A stretch of DNA of 64,000 nt, from positions 373,865 through 437,864 of the forward strand of contig CAUYUJ010018048.1 of NCBI GenBank assembly GCA_963575745.1. The letters run 5' to 3'. The notes beneath the pieces were generated by a model. That model ran no database searches, had not been told where the DNA came from, and was given only the letters and a program-made list of their open reading frames with translations. The position numbers and the translations under genes were made by a program. Of the stretch, positions 57,831 to 64,000 are shown one piece after another. The stretch is from Prorocentrum cordatum (lineage: Eukaryota; Sar; Dinophyceae; Prorocentrales; Prorocentraceae). Each line of letters opens with the position of its first letter. Position 1 is the first letter of the stretch.

Positions 57831-59139
57831 CTTACTTCTTCGGCCGATCCGAATGGCGCTGCCTGCCTTGGTGTGCGAGCTGATCCCAGCGGTGGAGCTG
57901 ATGATGTTGCTCTCGGGCGCCACCTCGCTTTGGCAGTCCATGCTGCCGCTGCTGCCATCCTTCGCCGCTGGCCACGCCAGGTATTCGCCTGGTGCGGTCC
58001 CATCCCCCCCCCAACGTTGCCTAGTCGCATCGTTGAAACTAACGACGTTGGACCCCACTGATCTTGATGGCACGTGGCGACGATGCCATTCCCAGGTTAG
58101 CCGCCATACCCAAGGGCCCCTTCTTCCCCGAGAGGAGTGGCTAGGGAGGAGGGGAGAAGGAGGAGGAGTAGTAGGAGGAGGAGGAGGATGAGTAGGAGGC
58201 GGAGAAGGAGGAGTCGAGAGCGGTGTCCTTCCCTGGCGTTTCGCTATCTTTTTTGGCCTCCGAGATGCTTCTCGTCGCCGCGGCTGGTCAGGATGGACCC
58301 CGTGAGGGGGCCCAAAACAGGGCAACATCGCTCGTTGCGAAACATGCGACGCTAGGATCTCACGGGGCCTCCGTCGCCGCCGTGGTCGTCACCGTCGCCG
58401 CCTGGCGGCGGCGCCGCCGGCTTGGCGCCGTGGGGGGAATTCCAGATGCCCGATGTCTTGTTCTTTGTCCATTATGGGGTCCCCAGAGGTCCCGACTCTT
58501 TTCGGCGACGCTGGGGGGTGGTTTGTAATCTACGGTACTGGCGTTCAACGTTTGACGCCGCCGGCGATCCAGCATCGGTCGATGTTGAACGATCTAACGT
58601 TTCGGAAACGGCCGAGCGTTCAAGGTTGAACGATCCCCGTGGTGTCAGGAACCAATGGCGGGGTCGGATGGGGTCAGCACGAAACGAACCCGCTCCGTCG
58701 TTGGCGCTTAGGGGTCACCACGTTACCCTCGTTGGGGCGCAGCGGAGAACGCTGTCGAGGTCCTCGCCCGTCCCACAGAGTGCGGGTTGCAAACCACACC
58801 CCTTGCAAACCACACCCGTCGGAGTCGCCGAACTTTCTCCACAGGGCATTTTTTCGCCCCAGGCCGTTCTTGGGCGGCCCCGGGGCCCAGCGAGGGCCCG
58901 CATACGCCGACAACGACAAAGTACTCCCGTCTTGTTTTTTAACGCATTGTACCCAGATTATCAGATACTGGATCTGTTCGGACGCGATTGGTAGTGACCG
59001 ATCGTGACCGATTCCAAAATCGCTCGCGGCCGATACCGGCATCTGGAGCAACATCGGTAGCGACCGACCTCTTCGACCGCGGTCAGAAAATCCTGACACC
59101 CAGTGATCAGGGTCGGCCACGCGCAGATGAGGGTAGTGG
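57831..59139. other. unassigned
   Basis: A GGA patch at 58,140-58,190. A block at 58,540-58,670 with AACG(A)T(T)C motifs is related to 1880-1950. 58,970-59,050 is rich in GATCG/CGACCGA. No gene recognised. Confidence 0.3.
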
Positions 59140-59470
59140 AATGAGGGAAGGCTTCTTGGGAGCACCCCTGCTTCTAAGCAGGCGCGGGCCTTCTCTGTGG
59201 ATGTAAGGCTGGCGCCTTTTAAGAAGAATAATGATAATAACAATAAGAAGAAGCAGCAGCCTCCTTCTAAGAAGCCTTCCTCCCGCCCCCTACCCCCGTC
59301 TGCGCTCCGCCAAGAAGGGGTAGTGAGAGGGCGCAGGCCTTGCCAGAGGGCGGCGGGGCTTCTCACAGGCTCTCTGGCCTTCTCGGCAGCCCCCTGTGTC
59401 TTCGGAGTAGGCTTAAAACCGTCCGAGAATGCCGGAAGCCTTCTGAGGCCTTCCCCTCTCCCCCTACCCG
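59140..59470. repeat. GGCCTTCT/AGAAGGC repeat
   Basis: GGCTTCTTGGG, GCTTCTAAGCAGGC, CTTCTAAGAAGCC, GGAAGCCTTCTGAGGCC and similar motifs in both orientations. Same family as 2320-2480. Confidence 0.5.
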
Positions 59471-59514
59471 TAAATCGGGCATGTCCCTCTACATGAGGAG
59501 TATTCAAGAATAAT

Positions 59515-59600
59515 CAATAATAGTCAGGGGTGTTTTTGATACAAAAAACCATATATGTGTATATATGTATATATGTGTATATGTATATATATATGTAACG
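59515..59600. repeat. TATA/TGTA microsatellite
   Basis: ATATATGTGTATATATGTAT-type repeat in an AT-rich setting. Confidence 0.9.
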
Positions 59601-60084
59601 AACTACGGCCCCGCTTATGATTAAGAATCCTTCCCCCGAAAAGCTGGCCCGGCGTTTCTTAGCCAACTTGCCGGAAAGCTGGCTCAGTTTCTCAAGGGGA
59701 TTGGTAGCCTCCGGTTCCGGTTCGGGCGGGTTCGGTTTCAAAAACCAACGATTCTGGTTCGGATGGGGGAACAGGTATAACCGAGTCGGCAAAATACGCA
59801 TCATAATAATAATTCGCATTCCGAAACAGCGGTATTCTGGTACTCATGCATTGTTGCACGGGTGGTTGCACGGGTCTGCATTTTTGCGCGGGTACGTATA
59901 CCGTTTCTTGCGGCAGCGGTTGAGGAGAAGGTGTAGGAGCAGCAGCAGGGAGGAGGAGCAGGAAGAGATGAGCGGGAGGATGAGATAAGGAAGCAGAATT
60001 CTTTTTGTCTTTCTCTACTGCTTGCTTTCTCTATTATTTCCCTCCTCCCTCCCCGCTTTGCCATCAATCATCAGCCGACCTTTC
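59601..60084. other. unassigned, holds copy 1 of a ~60-bp dispersed repeat
   Basis: 59,637-59,697 (AAGCTGGCCCGGCGTTTCTT, later AAAGCTGGCTCAGTTTCT) resembles 63,202-63,260 (AAGTTGGCCCAGCGTTTCTT, AAATCTGGCCCAGTTTTCT). Each copy is itself an imperfect direct duplication. No gene recognised. Confidence 0.4.
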
Positions 60085-60258
60085 AGCGGCACCTGAAATT
60101 GACCGTTTTCTGAATAAATGGTTTCGGCCAATAATTAATGGATTCATTCATAATTTATGAAGCATGAGTTCGTGAATAATTAAGTAATTCATGAATTAAG
60201 TAATTAATAATGAATTAATAAAGTAATATATACTTGATTAATTCGTTGATTAATTAAT
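60085..60258. repeat. AT-rich ATTAAT/AATTCATGAAT-type repeat
   Basis: Irregular AATTAATGAATT, TAATTCATGAATT and TTAATTAAT motifs, many of them palindromic. Confidence 0.7.
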
Positions 60259-60350
60259 CCTCCTCCAGCCCGAACCCTGAGGCCGAGCCCTGAGCCCTGA
60301 GTCCTGAGCTCGAGCCAGAGCCCAAGCCCGGGGCTGGAGCCCGAGCCGCA
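60259..60350. repeat. GAGCCC hexanucleotide array, left
   Basis: GAGCCC/GAGCCTGA variants abut the 80-bp satellite. Confidence 0.75.
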
Positions 60351-61215
60351 GCATTTGGAACACAAAATCGTGCATTTAGGTTTCACTTCCCTCGACGCAG
60401 GGCTGTTGACTGCGAATTCCGTTCGCAATAGCATTTGGCAAACAACTCGTGCATTTAGGTTTTATTTTCTTCCGTGCAGGGCGTTGGCCGCGAAAACCGT
60501 TCGCAACAGCATTTGGCGCGCAAAATCGTGCATTTAGGTTTTACATCCCTCCGTGCAGGGCCTTTGACCGCGAAAACCGTTCCAAACAGCATCTTATTCG
60601 CAAAACCCTGTATTTAGGTTTTACTCCTTTCCACGCAGGTCCGTTGACTGGGAATGCCGTTCGCAACAGCATTTGGAACACATAATCGTGCATTTACCTT
60701 TATTTCCCTCCGTGCAGGGCTGTTGACGGCGAATTCCGTTCGCAACAGCATTTAGCAAACAAAATCACGCATTTAGGTTTCACGCCGTTGACCGCGAACA
60801 CCGTGTGCAACGGCATTTCGCGTACAAAATAGTGTATGTGGATTTCGTTTCCCTCCGTGCGGGGCCGTTGTCCGCGAATGCCGTTCGCAACAGCATTTAG
60901 CACACAAAGTCGTGTATTTAGGTCCTGCTTCCCCCCGCGCAAAGCCGTTCACTGCGAAAACCGCTCGCAGCAACATTCGACGGCATAAATCTTCGGTTTA
61001 GGTTTTGCGTCCCTCCGTGCAGGGCCGTTGACCGCGAGTGCCGTTCGCGTTTGGCCATTTGTGTTTTACTTCCCACCGTGCATGGCCGTTGATTGCGAAG
61101 ACCGTTCGCAACAACATTCCGCAACACGTCAAATCAAGTTTGACTTCCCTCCTGGCATGGCCGTTTACCGCGAATACGTTCGCAGCAGTTATTTGCAAAC
61201 AAAGTCAAATGGTAT
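60351..61215. repeat. 80-bp satellite, ~11 units
   Basis: Unit: GCATTTGG, CACAAAATCGTGCATTTAGG, TTTTAC, CCCTCCGTGCAGGGC, CGTTGACCGCGAA, CCGTTCGCAACA. Spacings are 80, 78, 80, 80, 79, 65 (one deletion), 80, 80 from 60,351. Later units diverge. Confidence 0.88.
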
Positions 61216-61425
61216 TAACAACCTAATTTGGCCTGGGCCCGCCCAAGCCCGAAGCCCGAGCTCTGAGCCCGAACCCTGTGCCCGAGCCCTGAGCCCGGAG
61301 TCCTCCCGAACCCTGAGCCCGAGCCTTGAGTCCGAGCCTTGGGCACGAGCTCTGAGCTCTGAGCCTGAGCCCGAGCTCCGAGTCCGAGCCTGAGCCTGAA
61401 CCCGAGCCCGGGGCCCGAGCCCGGG

Positions 61426-61463
<38 letters not shown>

Positions 61464-61465
61464 AT
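61216..61465. repeat. GAGCCC hexanucleotide array, right
   Basis: Same hexanucleotide and orientation as the left array; purest at 61,425-61,462. Confidence 0.85.
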
Positions 61466-61586
61466 TTCATTCGTTTCGCAAGTTGTCTGAATTTTTGTTA
61501 TTGAATCATATTTCTGTCAGTTCGCAAACCAGGCGTATAATTGAATCCTAGTTTCTGAACCAGGCGTATCTAGCGCAAATGATGCA
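61466..61586. other. AT-rich spacer
   Basis: AACCAGGCGTAT occurs twice (61,527 and 61,559). No gene. Confidence 0.4.
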
Positions 61587-61925
61587 TTAAAACATACTTC
61601 CGGGGAAGTTAGGCAGAATGAGTTTGAATATTCCGATTAGTTTGGCGATTACATGGCAGACACCTTGCGAGTTATTAATAAAACGTTGAAACATAGTGGT
61701 AAATGTATTGAATAATACGAGAATGGTTTCCATCATAATTTCAACCTGTGTTGACATTGTCGTCATGAGCGGAGCTATCAATTCTAGACGCTTCGCGTAT
61801 CCCCACCAGTTGTCACTCGTGTACTCCTGCACTGCGGCATCCCAGACCGCTGGTCTTCTGCGCGCAGGCGCATCTCTCAGCAGTCGTTCGGCGTTTACCT
61901 TTGCCGGTTCGGCCTCAGGCTCACC
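61587..61925 (-). CDS. 112-codon minus-strand open frame, product unknown (partial?)
   Basis: Open from just after a TAG at 61,926-61,928 to a stop at 61,587. An ATG-type start lies at 61,832, but protein-like sequence extends upstream (KVNAERLLRDAP, RPAVWDAAVQEY). The C-terminal half is AT-richer and hydrophobic (VEIMMETILVLFNTFTTMF; VCHVIAKLIGIFKLILPNF). The upstream sequence reads GGCAGATAG on this strand, so a splice acceptor (AG) opening an exon is possible. I do not recognise the family. The motif NWWGYAKR is echoed at 63,898-63,917. Confidence 0.35.
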   Translation of the reverse strand, partial: GEPEAEPAKVNAERLLRDAPARRRPAVWDAAVQEYTSDNWWGYAKRLELIAPLMTTMSTQVEIMMETILVLFNTFTTMFQRFINNSQGVCHVIAKLIGIFKLILPNFPGSMF

Positions 61926-62154
61926 CTATCTGCCGCGGATGCGTTTTCTGAAGCTGCGACGGTTCGCTGGCGCTGTCAGAATCCCCCTCCTTGCTGGACG
62001 ACGTCAGCCAGTTTCGGTCTGCTCATACCCGTCAGACTCCCTGGACTGACTTTCTCGCACGGAGTTCGGTTCCCACCACCACGCGGTTGTCTCGGCACGA
62101 CCACGACTGGGAACGTACTGCGCGCCATTTTGGCCGCGCCTGGCTTGCCCCTGG
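61926..62154. other. unassigned
   Basis: No array or gene recognised. Confidence 0.3.
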
Positions 62155-62280
62155 GTGACTGACTTCTCAGACTCCCTGGGTTGCAGCTTGCACGACCGCC
62201 TCGGGTGACTGACCGCTCAGACTCCCTGGGTTGCAGTTTGCACGACCGCCTGGCCTCTCAGACGCCCTGGGTTGCTGCCC
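62155..62280. repeat. ~57-bp tandem repeat
   Basis: TGACTGAC(T/C), CTCAGACTCCCTGGGTTGCA, TTGCACGACCGCCT in two copies (62,155 and 62,212) plus a partial third (62,253). Confidence 0.75.
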
Positions 62281-62470
62281 CCCCCCGCCGCCTGATCCGC
62301 GGCCCCCGCGCGCGCCCGGGAATTTAGTCGCGGCCGCAGCCCGACCGTGACTCCGCCGCCGGCGCTTCCGCCTGCGGCTGTAAAAAAATGAAAAAATATC
62401 CCCACCAGCCCCACCAGGCGAGTTGAGGTGATCAGGGAAGTGCAGCAGCAACGAGGAGGACGGCCGAACC
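62281..62470. other. spacer
   Basis: GC-rich. No gene recognised. Confidence 0.35.
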
Positions 62471-62658
62471 GTGCAAAGGAGTGAGGAGGAGAAGGAGGAG
62501 GTGGATGGATGGATGGATGAGGGAGTGGGAAGAAGGAGGATAAATAGGGTGAGGAGGAGGCGGAGGAGGAGGAGGAGGAGGAGGAGGAGGAGGAGGAGGA
62601 GGAGGAAGAGAAGGAATAGGAACAGGAAGGAGGAAGAGGAGGAAGAGGAGGGCAAGCA
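62471..62658. repeat. GGA array with a GGAT patch
   Basis: GGATGGATGGATGGAT at 62,502-62,518. GGA/GAG from 62,545 to 62,655. Confidence 0.9.
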
Positions 62659-62935
62659 CAAGGGCCAGAGGTCTTTTGGATGCCTCTCGGAGCCTCTTGG
62701 AGTATCTCTTGGGCGATTCTTGGTGGCCTCTTGGGACGTCTTGGGAGTCTCTTGGCGATCCTGGGGGGCTCTTCGGGGTCTTGGGTGCCTCGGGGGGGGG
62801 CCTCTTGGGGCCGCTTACGGTTTTTTTGGGGGCCTCCTGGGGGCCTCTTGGGGGCCTCGTGGGGCTATCTTGGGACCTCGTGGGGCCTCCTGGGCGCTTC
62901 TTGGGGCCATCTTGGAGGAGATCGGTCAACGAATG
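62659..62935. repeat. GGCCTCTTGGG minisatellite
   Basis: A short 10-16-bp unit built on (G)CCTC(T/G)TGGG is repeated about 18 times, with a TTTTTTT run near 62,821. Confidence 0.75.
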
Positions 62936-63560
62936 GGGATCCCTCAATTAAGGCCCCCCCCCAGGAGGCCAAAATGGGGCCAAAACCATGGTAACATCAA
63001 TGATTTTGGCTTCCTCGCCGAGGCCGTTTTGGACGCTCTAACTAATCGCGCCCCCCCCCGTCCAGGTCCAGGGGAGGGGGTAGGGGGAGGGGTAAACCCC
63101 TCCCCGAAGGGGGAGAGGGAGGGGTGGAAGAGGAAACGCCCTAAACCACCGACGCCCAGAGGGCTGGTGGGATTAATCATGTACGTTCTTGGTTCCAAAA
63201 GTTGGCCCAGCGTTTCTTTAAATGTTTGATGAAAATCTGGCCCAGTTTTCTTACTTGATAATTTCCTAGTTCTATGTTTGAATGTATCTTTCCCATTCTA
63301 GAGAATGGTTGGAATGTTCTGCATTTTTCGTCAAATCTTCCTGTAGGAGGACACGCCCGACCTAACCCTAGCCCTTCGTGCGCGCCGCCAGCACGGGATG
63401 CCGAGGTCTGGTTCGGCGGCGCCGACGTTCTCGCGCCCGGGCAGCGCGCGGAGGCTCAGCGGCCCGCGGGGCTCCGCGCCCTGCTTCTCAGAGGCCGGTC
63501 GCCGCCGCTGGCCACCGCGGCCGCCGCCGGAGGGCGCCGGCTGAATTTTTTTCTGTTATG
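62936..63560. other. unassigned, holds copy 2 of the ~60-bp dispersed repeat
   Basis: 63,202-63,260 matches 59,637-59,697 (see there). G- and C-runs at 63,049-63,125. No gene recognised. Confidence 0.35.
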
Positions 63561-63720
63561 GGCTCGTTGTGCACCACCACCACCACCAGAAGTTGGAGGG
63601 GGAAGGATGTGGAGGATGTGGAGGAGGAGGAGGAGGAAGAGGAGGAGGAGGAGGAGGAGGAGGAACCTCCTCCCCCCCTACTTATGGTGGTGGTGGTGGT
63701 GGGTGGTGGAAAACAAGCCC
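63561..63720. repeat. CAC, GGA and GGT arrays
   Basis: CACCACCACC (63,571-63,589), GGA (63,619-63,665), then GGTGGTGGTGG (63,683-63,710). The first and last are complementary in sequence. Confidence 0.85.
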
Positions 63721-64000
63721 ACCATTCGGGGTTCAAGAGATGGGGGTCGATGCAAACGGGGGTCAGTCAGAACGCCGGACCTTGCAGGATCCTGTAGAGC
63801 CTGGTGTGCATCTACTGGGGTTTGGGCGCAGGATCTTGCAAGGCCTGACTGACCCAGGTCTGGATTTACCCAGGCCAGTAGATCCTTGATTCTTCGCGCT
63901 TCGCGTATCCCCACCACCCGTCTGGCGACCGTGTTCAGCGGTGCTTCAACCTACTGATTGCGTGCAGCTGTCCATGAGCCTCAACTGCCCCGTGAGTGAG
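63721..64000. other. unassigned window edge
   Basis: 63,898-63,917 (CGCTTCGCGTATCCCCACCA) is identical to 61,789-61,808. On the minus strand it reads WWGYAKR in a frame that is stopped on both sides. No gene can be closed here. Confidence 0.35.

Overview
This window reads as dinoflagellate nuclear DNA. The signs are overall GC-richness, extreme density of trinucleotide and minisatellite arrays, a Copia-type retroelement whose Gag carries CCCH rather than CCHC fingers, and a tyrosine-recombinase retroelement with a methyltransferase-like 3' domain. A photosynthetic, possibly Prorocentrum-like species is a guess. I see no rRNA, tRNA, CRISPR array or bacterial-style operon, and no intact host gene that I can name. 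Most long open frames are translations of triplet or satellite repeats. Layout: 0-6 kb is GC-rich accessory DNA with several short inverted repeats (about 620-785, 969-1136, 1508-1575) and dispersed fragments. At 6.0-9.4 kb lie two head-to-tail copies of a leader / 101-bp satellite / trailer module; a third module (102-bp units) lies at 22.9-24.1 kb, and a fourth leader with an unrelated repeat unit at 54.46 kb. A foldback element sits at 9.88-10.11 kb. A decayed full-length Copia LTR retrotransposon on the + strand occupies about 10.97-19.42 kb (LTR, PBS, gag, protease, integrase, RT-RNase H, PPT, LTR). At 19.4-25.7 kb are degenerate coding-like DNA, an ACT/CTG array, a 73-bp satellite, the third module and another ACT array. 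25.7-28.6 kb is a frameshifted coding-like stretch of unknown product followed by minisatellites. 29.3-29.64 kb is a 53-bp array. From 31.1 to 42.1 kb is a very large GAT/GGA array. Within it, at 33,811-40,696, sits a tyrosine-recombinase (YR) retrotransposon with split direct repeats in the order A1 - ORFs - B1 - A2 - B2. Both junctions, and the internal B1/A2 junction, share the trinucleotide ATG, which the GAT array itself supplies. The element carries a small Cys-rich ORF, a Gag-like ORF, RT-RNase H, a tyrosine recombinase and a C5-methyltransferase-like domain, all broken by frameshifts. 42.3-64 kb is a mosaic of satellites (85, 41, 84, 80 and 57 bp units), GGA, ACT, GAC, GT and hexanucleotide arrays, a LINE-type RNase H remnant near 48.1 kb, a 100-base assembly gap (54,835-54,934) and a minus-strand open frame of unknown product near 61.6-61.9 kb. 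How it fits together: nearly everything interpretable is selfish or repeat DNA. The two retroelements bring the only recognisable enzymes, and neither is intact, so both are probably immobile relics that depend on active relatives. The most informative signals are structural: the YR insertion footprint in the GAT array, the repeated leader/trailer that heads unrelated satellite arrays, and the CpG-type decay that separates the two Copia LTRs.
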